Shown here piece after piece: positions 23,043-31,049 of a DNA stretch of 57,622 nt. The DNA lies in IMG/VR virus record IMGVR_UViG_3300048837_002337, positions 1-57,622 of that record; one strand, 5' to 3'. The notes beneath the pieces are model-generated. The model was not told where the DNA came from and ran no database searches. It worked only from the letters and a program-made list of their open reading frames with translations. Origin of the DNA: a virus. The position numbers and the translations under genes were made by a program. Within the stretch, counting starts at the first letter, position 1. Each line of letters begins with the position of its first letter.

Positions 23043-23259
23043 CCCCGAGCAGATCGCGAAACTCGACAAGACCCGCTCGAAGACCGGCGTCCGCGTCGGC
23101 ATCGGCACCGCCGCCTGGGCGCTCGACTGCGCGCTCTCCGGCCTCACCATGAAGCGGGCGGGATGGGTCGGCGCCAAGATCCTCGTCCTCGGCACGCAGC
23201 CCGGAAAGATCACGCTCACCGACGAGGACATCCGCGCCCAGGACTGGGTCATCGCCTGA
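22999..23259 (+). CDS. Tad2/DUF2829-like anti-Thoeris candidate
   Basis: The 86-residue protein has the DUF2829 layout: a TAAWALDCALSG helix at about 37-48, KRAGWVG at 52-58 and the terminal LTDEDIRAQDW at 73-83. Tad2 proteins bind cyclic ADP-ribose-type signals to block Thoeris. The segment between the two conserved blocks is short, so the fold may be reduced. The gene overlaps the preceding one and is followed by an intrinsic terminator, which closes the cluster. Confidence 0.65.
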   Translation: MKRLKDYKPEPIAPDPEQIAKLDKTRSKTGVRVGIGTAAWALDCALSGLTMKRAGWVGAKILVLGTQPGKITLTDEDIRAQDWVIA

Positions 23260-23293
23260 CCGCCCGCAAGGGGGTTTCGCCGCACAGGGACAG

Positions 23294-23322
23294 AACGCCC
23301 GGCCATCGTTGCCGGGCGTTTT
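23294..23322 (+). terminator. Intrinsic terminator before scaffold gene
   Basis: A perfect 10-bp stem AACGCCCGGC/GCCGGGCGTT with a 7-base loop is followed by further T residues. It would separate the portal-anti-defence transcript from scaffold and coat. Confidence 0.75.
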
Positions 23323-23348
23323 CACATCCCCACGCGAAGGAACCAGCC

Positions 23349-24542
23349 ATGAGCGGCACCGAAGACACCCAGAAGGACATCGACCTTTCCATCGAGGACG
23401 ACGAGGACGACGACCTGTCCGCAGTCATCCGCAAGGCGATCTCCGAACAGGAAGAGCAGGCCGAGGCCAAGGATGACGCCGGCCTCGACGCCCCCCTCGA
23501 CGACGCCCCCGACACCCGCAAGACGGTGAGCCAGGAAGACGGGCTCGAACTCGCCGACAAGGCGCGCTTCTCCTCGAAGCGGGCCGAGAAGGCGCTGCAG
23601 GACCAGATCGACGCAGGAGGGAAGACCGATGACCAGACGCCGCCCGCTGACGCTGCCAAGGCACCTGCCAAGGCCGAGGGAGCGGAAGGCGAGACGGCGC
23701 AAACGCAAGGCGCGGCTGACGACCTGACCAAGGCGTCGCCCGACACCCTCCTCGATGGCCTCGATGAGGGCCGCAAGGGCGAGATCGCCCGCCGCCTCGG
23801 CGCCGCCGACAAGGTCATGGACCTCTTCAAGGGCCGCGACGAGGAACTGAAGATCCACGGCGTCAGCGCGCAGCAGGCGATGGAACGGCTGCTCTACCTC
23901 AACTCCTTCGCCCAGCAGAAGCCCGACGAATACCTCGCCTGGGTGGCGCAGCAGGTGGGCGGGTCGGAGCCGCAGAAGGTGCTGGAACGCGCCGCCAAGC
24001 TGCACGGCTACAGGCTGGTGAAGGAGGCCGACGAGGACGACATCTTCGCCGATCCCGACGCCAAGCCCGCGCCCGCGAAGACCGACTTCGGCCCCGACAA
24101 CCCGGCCGAGGTGTCGCGTCGCGCCGCCGAACGCTCGCTCTCCGACTTCGTGAATGCCAAGGACGAGTCCGGCCGGCTGAAGCATCCGAACTTCCAGGCG
24201 CTGCATCCGCGCATCGCGCAGATGGCGGCCGAACACGTCCGCACCACCGGCAACTACGTCACCGGCGACGACCTGGCGCGCTTCTACGGCGAGGCCGAGG
24301 CCGAGATGCGCAAGACCTTCGGCGACGCCGATCCGGCGCCTCAGCCCGCGAAAGACACATCTGCCGCACAGCCCGCACAGCCCGTGGCAGACAAGACCCA
24401 GACACAGGCGGCAGACCCGCAGGCCAAGGCCCGGGCAGCCAGCAAGAACATTGACGGAGGTGGCCAGGGTGCCAGCCGTCGCCCCGCGCTGTCGGAAGAC
24501 GCCGATCTTGAGGATGTCATCAGACATCACGCCGGCCTCTGA
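23349..24542 (+). CDS. Scaffolding-like protein
   Basis: The 397-residue product has a very acidic N-terminus, long charged and Ala/Gln-rich low-complexity stretches and helical segments. This composition, and its place between portal and coat, fits a head scaffolding protein as in P22. There is no visible catalytic motif. Inferred mainly from position. Confidence 0.65.
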   Translation: MSGTEDTQKDIDLSIEDDEDDDLSAVIRKAISEQEEQAEAKDDAGLDAPLDDAPDTRKTVSQEDGLELADKARFSSKRAEKALQDQIDAGGKTDDQTPPADAAKAPAKAEGAEGETAQTQGAADDLTKASPDTLLDGLDEGRKGEIARRLGAADKVMDLFKGRDEELKIHGVSAQQAMERLLYLNSFAQQKPDEYLAWVAQQVGGSEPQKVLERAAKLHGYRLVKEADEDDIFADPDAKPAPAKTDFGPDNPAEVSRRAAERSLSDFVNAKDESGRLKHPNFQALHPRIAQMAAEHVRTTGNYVTGDDLARFYGEAEAEMRKTFGDADPAPQPAKDTSAAQPAQPVADKTQTQAADPQAKARAASKNIDGGGQGASRRPALSEDADLEDVIRHHAGL

Positions 24543-24584
24543 CCAACCCGGCTGACCGCGGGCCCGCTTATGGAAGGATAGATC

Positions 24585-25544
24585 ATGAGCAACCCGAACT
24601 GGGGCGAAGTGGCGACGGCGACCCTGGCGCACCGCCGCAAGAAGATCGCCGACGCGGTCAGCCGCAACAACATCCTGTTCTACGAACTGAAGCGCCGGGG
24701 CCGCATGCGCACCATCGGCGGCGGGCGCACGATCACCACGCCGCTGATGATGGGGGACGAGAATGCCAACTTCCAGTGGTACATTGGGCGCGAAACGCTC
24801 AATGTCGCCGGCCAGGAAGTCCTGACCTCGGCGGAATTCCCGTGGAAGCAGTATGCCTGCGGCGTCTCGCTGTCGGGCCTCGAAATGCTGCAGAACGACG
24901 GCGCCGAACAAGTCATCTCGATGATGCGGGCTCGCACCATGCACGCCGAGAAGACGATCCAGAACCAGCTTCATTCGGCTGGCCATGGCGACGGCACCGC
25001 CTCCGGCGGCAAGGTCTTCGGCGGCCTCTCGCTCCTCGTCTCCTCGACGGCGGGCGCGACCGTGGGCGGGATCAACTCCGGCACCGCGACCTGGTGGGAC
25101 AACCAGCGCAACGCCATCGGCGGCGTCGCCCCCGACAAGGCGACGATCTACGGTGACATGCTGGACCTGTTCCTCGACACCTGCCGCGGCTCCGACAAGC
25201 CCAACCTGATCATCTCGGATAACGAGTGGTATTCCACCTTCTCCCAGGCCCTGCAGGCGCAACAGCGCTTCATGGACAAGGCCCTGGCGTCGGCGGGCTT
25301 CCCGAACCTCATGTTCGAGACGGTTCCGGTCGTGGCAGACGGCGGCCAGGGCGGCTATGCGCCGGCCGGCATGAAGTTCCTCAACCTCGAAACCATCGAG
25401 ATGATCATGCACAAGAACCGCAACAACGTGGTGCTTGGCGGCCCGCGCCGTCCTCTGACCGAGGACTCGGACACGATCATCATGGCCGGGATGGGCAACT
25501 TCGTGAACGACAACCGGAAATTGAACGGCATCCTGACCCTCTGA
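24585..25544 (+). CDS. Major capsid (coat) protein
   Basis: A 319-residue protein directly after the scaffold and followed by a terminator, which is the usual place of the coat gene and would allow high expression. It has an N-terminal helical arm, a mixed alpha/beta body and a C-terminal KFLNLETIEM, then GGPRRPLTEDSDT region. HK97-type fold is expected but not visible in sequence. Confidence 0.8.
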   Translation: MSNPNWGEVATATLAHRRKKIADAVSRNNILFYELKRRGRMRTIGGGRTITTPLMMGDENANFQWYIGRETLNVAGQEVLTSAEFPWKQYACGVSLSGLEMLQNDGAEQVISMMRARTMHAEKTIQNQLHSAGHGDGTASGGKVFGGLSLLVSSTAGATVGGINSGTATWWDNQRNAIGGVAPDKATIYGDMLDLFLDTCRGSDKPNLIISDNEWYSTFSQALQAQQRFMDKALASAGFPNLMFETVPVVADGGQGGYAPAGMKFLNLETIEMIMHKNRNNVVLGGPRRPLTEDSDTIIMAGMGNFVNDNRKLNGILTL

Positions 25545-25561
25545 CCGAGGGCTGAAACACC

Positions 25562-25591
25562 GGCCGGGGGCGGCACCGCCCCTGGCCTTTT
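25562..25591 (+). terminator. Intrinsic terminator after coat gene
   Basis: A 12-bp stem (one G-U pair) around a two-base loop, GGCCGGGGGCGG/CCGCCCCTGGCC, is followed by TTTT. It is a strong candidate for attenuating transcription after the coat gene. Confidence 0.75.
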
Positions 25592-25612
25592 CTCCATCAT
25601 CGGGACAGACCC

Positions 25613-26422
25613 ATGCAACCCTTCACCACCCCCCTCGTCAACATCCAGAACCAGCAGGCGCAGCGCCGCACCGGCGTCGGCTACGCCCGCGACTATTCCG
25701 ACATCGACCTGTCCGGCGATCTGCGCTCGGTCAGTTCCCGCGGCGGGCTCAACGTCCAGTTCTTCTGGATGCGGGTCCAGACCAAGAGCCGCAACGCCCG
25801 CACCAACGGGCGCATGGAAACCCGCCTCTGCGTGGCGCTGCAGCCGAAGGGCGATTCCAAGACCATCGCCACCCGCTTCATCACCGAACCGCAGGCGCAG
25901 CGCGAATTCCCGATCGAATGGGCGCAGTTCAAGGAGTACCAGGAGACGCCGACCGCCGGCACGCCGCTGCACGAACTGCCCGGCATTTCGCAGTCCCAGA
26001 TCGCGCTCCTCGCGCTCCACGGGCTGCGCAGCGTCGAGGATCTGGCCGAGGTGCCCGAGGACGTCGTCTCGCAGATCGGCTACGACGCCACCCAGGCCCG
26101 CAAGATCGCCACGCACTGGCTGTCGCGCCGCGAGGTCAACCTGCCGCTCATCTCGGCGGCCGAGGTGCAGGCCCGCGCCGACATCGAGAGCAAGACCCTG
26201 CGCGACCAGATCGCCGCCCTCGAACACCAGATCGCGGTCCTGAGCGCCGCGCAGCAGGTGCAGGCCGGCGCGACGGCAGGGGCGGCCTCCACCGGCGTGA
26301 TCGAGGTCGCGAACGAAGCCCCGACCGCCCGCGAGGTGCCCTTCGAATTCGGCCCCTCCGACGTCGTCGCCGGGTCCGACGACCTCAACGCGGGCGCCGA
26401 TCCCGACCCCCTGGCAGACTGA
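25613..26422 (+). CDS. Virion-region protein with helix-hairpin-helix segment
   Basis: The 269-residue product has a beta-rich N-terminal part (about 1-105). A helix-hairpin-helix-like stretch follows (LPGISQSQIALLALHGL, then VSQIGYDATQARKIA, about 121-165), and then a coiled coil and acidic tail. HhH motifs bind DNA non-specifically. Head completion or DNA interaction role is inferred from position. Confidence 0.65.
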   Translation: MQPFTTPLVNIQNQQAQRRTGVGYARDYSDIDLSGDLRSVSSRGGLNVQFFWMRVQTKSRNARTNGRMETRLCVALQPKGDSKTIATRFITEPQAQREFPIEWAQFKEYQETPTAGTPLHELPGISQSQIALLALHGLRSVEDLAEVPEDVVSQIGYDATQARKIATHWLSRREVNLPLISAAEVQARADIESKTLRDQIAALEHQIAVLSAAQQVQAGATAGAASTGVIEVANEAPTAREVPFEFGPSDVVAGSDDLNAGADPDPLAD

Positions 26423-26431
26423 GAGGTCATC

Positions 26432-27376
26432 ATGGCGCGATCCATCCTTCAGATCGCCCAGGAAGCCGCGGAGCGGGACAAGACGGCGCCCGCTCCGGCG
26501 CAGCTTTTCGGCACCAATGACCGCATCGCCCGCATCCTGCGGGTCGCTGCCAAGGACACCTGCCGCGACCTGATGCGGCAGACGGCCTGGATGGGCCTGT
26601 CCGAGTTCCAGAGCACCTGGGTGCTGGCGCTTGAGGCCGGCAAATACGCCTATCCGCTGCCCGAGGACTACCTGCGCTCGATCGTCAACACCGAACACCG
26701 CAACGGCTGGCCGATGGGGCTGATCGGCCCGGCGACGCCGCAGGTGTGGTCGGCCTGGCTCGCCAACGCGCAGACCGTGGCAACGCCGCTGGGCTGGCGC
26801 ATCCGCAACAACATCCTCTTCATCGACCCGACGCCGACGGCGGCCGAACTGGTGACGATGGAGTACATCTCCCGCTACCTCGTCGTCTCCGAGATCGAGG
26901 CGGGCGACTATGACGCCTCGGTGCCGCCGAACGCGATCTCGCCGACGGTGCCGCGCGACGGCGTGATCACCGGCGATGCTTCCGAACTGGTCTACGAGGA
27001 CACCGGGTCCGAATTCGCCTATGGCGCCGCGCCCGGCTGGGATGCCGCCGTCTGGGCGGCCGAACTCTCCGACATCCTGAAGCGGATCAACCCGCTCTCG
27101 CTCGCCGCCCCGGCGCCGCAGGTGCGCCGCGCCGAATTCACCGCCGACGCCGACAAGCCCGCCTTCGAGGACGATTACGTCCTCTCGCTGGGGATGACCT
27201 ACCGCCTGCGCCGCGCGCTCGGCAAACCCTATGTCGAGCATGCGGCCGAGTACGAGGCCGAACTGGACACCAAGATCGGCACCGACGCCGGCCATGCGCG
27301 CCCGTTCCACATCGGATCGCGTGAAACCATCGACGACGTCGTCCCGCTCGGCGGCGGCACCTGGATGGTGTCCTGA
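26432..27376 (+). CDS. P22 gp4-like head-tail adaptor
   Basis: The 314-residue protein has an N-terminal helical region (DTCRDLMRQTAWMGLSEFQ), then beta-rich segments with YAYPLPEDYLRS and RIRNNILFIDPTP. These fit the tail accessory factor family that closes the portal in podoviruses. The last codon overlaps the next gene. Confidence 0.75.
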   Translation: MARSILQIAQEAAERDKTAPAPAQLFGTNDRIARILRVAAKDTCRDLMRQTAWMGLSEFQSTWVLALEAGKYAYPLPEDYLRSIVNTEHRNGWPMGLIGPATPQVWSAWLANAQTVATPLGWRIRNNILFIDPTPTAAELVTMEYISRYLVVSEIEAGDYDASVPPNAISPTVPRDGVITGDASELVYEDTGSEFAYGAAPGWDAAVWAAELSDILKRINPLSLAAPAPQVRRAEFTADADKPAFEDDYVLSLGMTYRLRRALGKPYVEHAAEYEAELDTKIGTDAGHARPFHIGSRETIDDVVPLGGGTWMVS

Positions 27377-28839
27377 TGCGGCGCCAGGCGCAGATGCGCG
27401 CCGCGCGCGGGCAGGGCTATGGCGTGGGACGGGAAGTCAGCCTTCCCCTGCCCACGAACGGCATTCATGTAAATGGCAAAAATGCTGAAATATCAAACGT
27501 CTATGCGTCGGAGTTGAACAACTTTCGCACCGACGGCATTGACCTCGAACTGCGCCGCTCGGTGTCCTACGGGCCCGGCGACGAGATCGCCCTGCAGCGC
27601 ATCCCCTACGAATTCGGGGCGACGCCGGCCTATATCGAACTGCGCTTCGACCGGGCGCAATGCCTCGGCGCCGAACTGATGCGGCCCTTCTACGCCGATG
27701 CGATGGTCGGCTATCTCTCCGGCACCGCCATTCTCGCCGACGGCCACGGCGACCCCGTCTCCTGGAACGGCACCGCCTTCGCGACCTCGGCCTTCACCAC
27801 CGGCACCTCCGTGTCGCCGGCCGATCTCGACGGGATCGTCGTCCACCATGACCGCGTGTTCCTGTGGAAGACCGGGGGCGATCTCGAATTCTACTATGGC
27901 GATGTCGGCGCCGTCACCGGCGCGCTCACCCGCTTCCCGCTCGGGCGGCTCGGCAACATCACCGGGCGCCTGCAGATGATGATGCAGGTGACGATGGACG
28001 CGGGCCAGAACTCCAACGACGCGCTCTGCATCTTCACCACCACCGGCGACGTGGTGATCTACGAGGGCCTGAACCCGGGCGACGCGAACGACTGGAATCT
28101 GGTATCCCGGCTGCGGGTGGCGCCGCCGCTCACCCGCTACGGCACGACGCGGGTCGGCTCCGACGTCTGGTTCCTGACCGCGAACGGCGTCGCCTCGATC
28201 CTCAACACCATCTCCCAGGGCGTCCTCGCGCTGGTCAGCCCCTTCACCCGCCCGATCGCCGCCGATGTGCGCGCGCTGGTCGCGGCGGGCGGGCTCGAAT
28301 GGGGGCTGCACGCGACCGCCGACGGCTCGGCGGTCCTCATCAACGGCTATGATCCGGTCGCCGGCACCGGCACGCAATTCGTCTACGACAGCGAAAGCCA
28401 GGCCTGGACCACCTCGGATCTTCCGGCCCGGTTCTGGCACAACCTCGACCTGACCACCGAATTCACCCATGGCGACGGCCGCCTCGGCACGGTCGCCGCG
28501 GTGCAGGGCGGCGGCGAGAGCATCACCGCACGCTGGGCGACAAGCTGGATGCGGCTCGGCGGCGGCGAACTTGCCTACATCAAGCCCACGATCATCGCCA
28601 AGGGCGCGCTCGCGGTGACGGTGACGGTGCTGTCCAACCACGACGAAACCGCCTCCGACATCGCCGAAGCGGTGCAGGCGGTGACGATCCAGCCCGACAA
28701 CACCCCCGACGCCGGCGGCGGCCTCGTCTCGCTCGACGAGGAGATCGGCGTCGACGCCGTCGGCGACAGCTACAAACTCATCATCGAGATCACCGCGCAA
28801 TGGGCGAAGATCGTGAACCTGACGGCGGGCGTGATCTGA
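27376..28839 (+). CDS. P22 gp10-like tail accessory (beta-propeller) protein
   Basis: A 487-residue, beta-strand-rich protein with SELNNFRTD, DLDGIVVHHDRVFLW and NGVASILNT segments, the repeated propeller-blade feel of packaged-DNA stabilisation proteins. It should form the tail needle-side hub under the gp4-like ring. The next gene starts 40 bases before its end. Confidence 0.75.
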   Translation: MRRQAQMRAARGQGYGVGREVSLPLPTNGIHVNGKNAEISNVYASELNNFRTDGIDLELRRSVSYGPGDEIALQRIPYEFGATPAYIELRFDRAQCLGAELMRPFYADAMVGYLSGTAILADGHGDPVSWNGTAFATSAFTTGTSVSPADLDGIVVHHDRVFLWKTGGDLEFYYGDVGAVTGALTRFPLGRLGNITGRLQMMMQVTMDAGQNSNDALCIFTTTGDVVIYEGLNPGDANDWNLVSRLRVAPPLTRYGTTRVGSDVWFLTANGVASILNTISQGVLALVSPFTRPIAADVRALVAAGGLEWGLHATADGSAVLINGYDPVAGTGTQFVYDSESQAWTTSDLPARFWHNLDLTTEFTHGDGRLGTVAAVQGGGESITARWATSWMRLGGGELAYIKPTIIAKGALAVTVTVLSNHDETASDIAEAVQAVTIQPDNTPDAGGGLVSLDEEIGVDAVGDSYKLIIEITAQWAKIVNLTAGVI

Positions 28840-29315
28840 CCCCGCCACCCCCCCGCATCGTCGACGGCGTGCTTTACGGCGCCGATGTGCCGGTCGCGCG
28901 CTGGGTCGAACGCCGCGTCGCCGGCTACACGCTCCACGGCGGCGAGCGCGCCCTGGGCGTGCTGAGGGGCGAGAAACTGGTCGCGGGCGTCATCTACGAC
29001 CGCTTCAACGGCATCCACATCGAGGCCACCATCGCCGCCGAAGCGGGCTCGGCCTGGGCCCGGCGCGCGGTGCTGCGCCACCTCTTCGGCTACCCGTTTC
29101 ACCAGTTGGGCTGCCTGGCGATTTCCGTGGTCGTTCCCTCGACGAACCTGGCCAGCCTGAACCTCGCGACCAAGCTGGGTTTCACCCCGGAGGCCATCGT
29201 CAGGTTCGCCGCACACGACGGGTCGTCGTTGGTAGTGCTCAAGATGTTCCGCGACAACTGCAAATGGATCGGCGATCATGGGCAAGAAGAGCAGCAAGGC
29301 ACCGGCGGCGCCTGA
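28800..29315 (+). CDS. GNAT-like acetyltransferase of the tail-gene region
   Basis: The protein has a GNAT-like C-terminal half: AISVVVPSTNLASLNLATKL, then GFTPEAIVRF, the typical acetyl-CoA-domain pair of strands and helix. Such GNAT proteins are recurrent beside P22-like tail genes. Their substrate is unknown. The ATG at 28800 overlaps the previous gene by 40 bases and the start is not certain (a GTG at 28869 is in frame). Confidence 0.65.
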   Translation: MGEDREPDGGRDLTPPPPRIVDGVLYGADVPVARWVERRVAGYTLHGGERALGVLRGEKLVAGVIYDRFNGIHIEATIAAEAGSAWARRAVLRHLFGYPFHQLGCLAISVVVPSTNLASLNLATKLGFTPEAIVRFAAHDGSSLVVLKMFRDNCKWIGDHGQEEQQGTGGA

Positions 29316-30345
29316 TCCGCAGAAGACCGCAGCGGCCGAAGCGCAGTACAACCGCCTCGACACCTACAGCCCGACCGGCTCCGGCGAGCGCTACGGCTAC
29401 ACCGATGCGAGCGGCAACTTCGTGCAGGGCGTGGCGCCGACCGGCATGCAGTCGGCGGTCAAGATCCTTGAGAGCCCGCAGGAGGCGCTTCTGCGCTCGA
29501 TGCTGGAACCGGCCTCGATCTCGCTCACCCAGCGCGTCATCGACGACAACGTCGCCGGCATGCCGGATGCGGCGCGCGTCCAGGACCGCTCCGACGTCGC
29601 CTCCGACATCTTCAACCGCAACTTCTCGCTGATGAAGCCCGCCATCGAGCAGGGCCAGACCCGGCTCCTCACCAACCTGCAGTCGCGCGGCATCCCGATC
29701 GGCTCCGAGGCCTTCAGCGAGGCCTATGGCGCGCAGCAGCGCGAAACCGAGGACACCATCTCGCGCCTTGCGCAGGATGCGAACGTCGCGGCGGGCCAGG
29801 AACAGTCGCGCCAGTTCGGCCTCGACTCCGCGGCGCGCCAGGGCTCCATCGCCGAACTGGTGGCGGCCCTCGGCGGCGGCTACAACCCGCCCTCGCCGGT
29901 GCCCTCCGGCAATGCGCCCAGCATCAACTACTCCGGCATGGTCAACCAGAAGTACCAGGCCGACCTCAACGCCTACAATTCGGCGCAGCAGAGCAAGGCG
30001 CAGTCGGCCGGCGCCCTCGGCTCGATCGCGGGCGGGCTCCTGATGAAGTCGACGCGGACCTCGAAGAGCCTGCACGGGCAGGTCAACATCACCGCCGCCG
30101 CCGATGCCATCCAGAAGATGCCGCTCCTCGTCTGGCGCTACCTCGAAAGCCAGCGCCCGCCGGGCGACCGCGGCGATGTCCACATCGGGCCGATGGCCGA
30201 GGCCTTCCACGGCCTCACCGGGCTGGGCGACGACAAGACCATCTCGGTGATCGACTTCCTCGGCCTTCTCGCCGCGGCGCTGCAGCACACGCTCCTCCGG
30301 GTGCAGATGCTTGAGGCGAAGGAGATGGCGGGGAGGGTGCACTGA
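29278..30345 (+). CDS. Virion protein with S74-type C-terminal domain
   Basis: A 355-residue helical protein, Gln/Ala/Ser-rich, with a C-terminal domain (about 255-350) resembling the peptidase S74 intramolecular chaperone: ...LLVWRYLES, DVHIGPMAEAFH and ISVIDFLGLLAAALQ. S74 domains self-cleave after trimer assembly of fibres, using a Ser/Lys dyad. Here a TSKS segment stands where the dyad is expected. The N-terminal part may be an ejected virion protein. Overlaps the previous gene by 38 bases. Confidence 0.6.
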   Translation: MGKKSSKAPAAPDPQKTAAAEAQYNRLDTYSPTGSGERYGYTDASGNFVQGVAPTGMQSAVKILESPQEALLRSMLEPASISLTQRVIDDNVAGMPDAARVQDRSDVASDIFNRNFSLMKPAIEQGQTRLLTNLQSRGIPIGSEAFSEAYGAQQRETEDTISRLAQDANVAAGQEQSRQFGLDSAARQGSIAELVAALGGGYNPPSPVPSGNAPSINYSGMVNQKYQADLNAYNSAQQSKAQSAGALGSIAGGLLMKSTRTSKSLHGQVNITAAADAIQKMPLLVWRYLESQRPPGDRGDVHIGPMAEAFHGLTGLGDDKTISVIDFLGLLAAALQHTLLRVQMLEAKEMAGRVH

Positions 30346-31049
30346 TGAACCTGCTTGGCAAGATGGGCGGCGGCGCGTCCGGCGGCATGCCCCGCCCGGT
30401 CCCGCGGCCCTCCTCCTTCGACATGCCCGGCCAGGAACGCACAGCCGGCGGCCTCTTCGGCTCCATGTCCTCGCAGCAGCGCTACGACCTCGCCCGCTCG
30501 ATGCTGGAACAGGGCATGGCGCAAGCCTCCGGCTCGACCAGCCCGCTCCTGCAGTTCCTCGCCCCGGTCGTGGGCGCGATGGGCATGGGGCGTCTGGAAG
30601 CCAAGCACGGCGCCGCCCGCGACGCCGAGATCGCCGCGATGACCGGGAAGCTGAACGGCGGCCAGCCGCTCGACCCGGCGATGCAGGGCTATGCCGACAT
30701 CCTCAACAACGAGAACGCGCCCGAGTACCTGCGCACGCTGGCGAAGGAACGGCTTCTCGAAACCATGCGGCCCTCGAAGGCGGGCGGCGGCGGCTCGGCC
30801 GCGCCCGGGCGCGCGCCCTCGAACACCGACGCGCTTCTCGCCTCGATGTTCTACAACGCCGGGCTTGAGACGAGCGACGGCGGCGTCGCGATCACGCCCG
30901 CCGAACAGGCCCGCATCGACGCCGTGACCCGCGCCCGCAGCCGGTCCAGCAGCGTCTCCTACGACTACGGGGCGCCTTCCGTCGGCTCCGAGAGCGACCC
31001 GCTGATGATCTCGCCCACCCCCGACAACGATCCGCTTGGAATCCGCTGA
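30345..31049 (+). CDS. Hypothetical virion-region protein
   Basis: A 234-residue protein, Gly/Ser/Met-rich near the N-terminus, helical in the middle, acidic at the end. It starts on the last base of the previous stop (overlap of one base) and the giant gene starts on its stop. Likely an injected or internal virion component, by position. Confidence 0.55.
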   Translation: MNLLGKMGGGASGGMPRPVPRPSSFDMPGQERTAGGLFGSMSSQQRYDLARSMLEQGMAQASGSTSPLLQFLAPVVGAMGMGRLEAKHGAARDAEIAAMTGKLNGGQPLDPAMQGYADILNNENAPEYLRTLAKERLLETMRPSKAGGGGSAAPGRAPSNTDALLASMFYNAGLETSDGGVAITPAEQARIDAVTRARSRSSSVSYDYGAPSVGSESDPLMISPTPDNDPLGIR

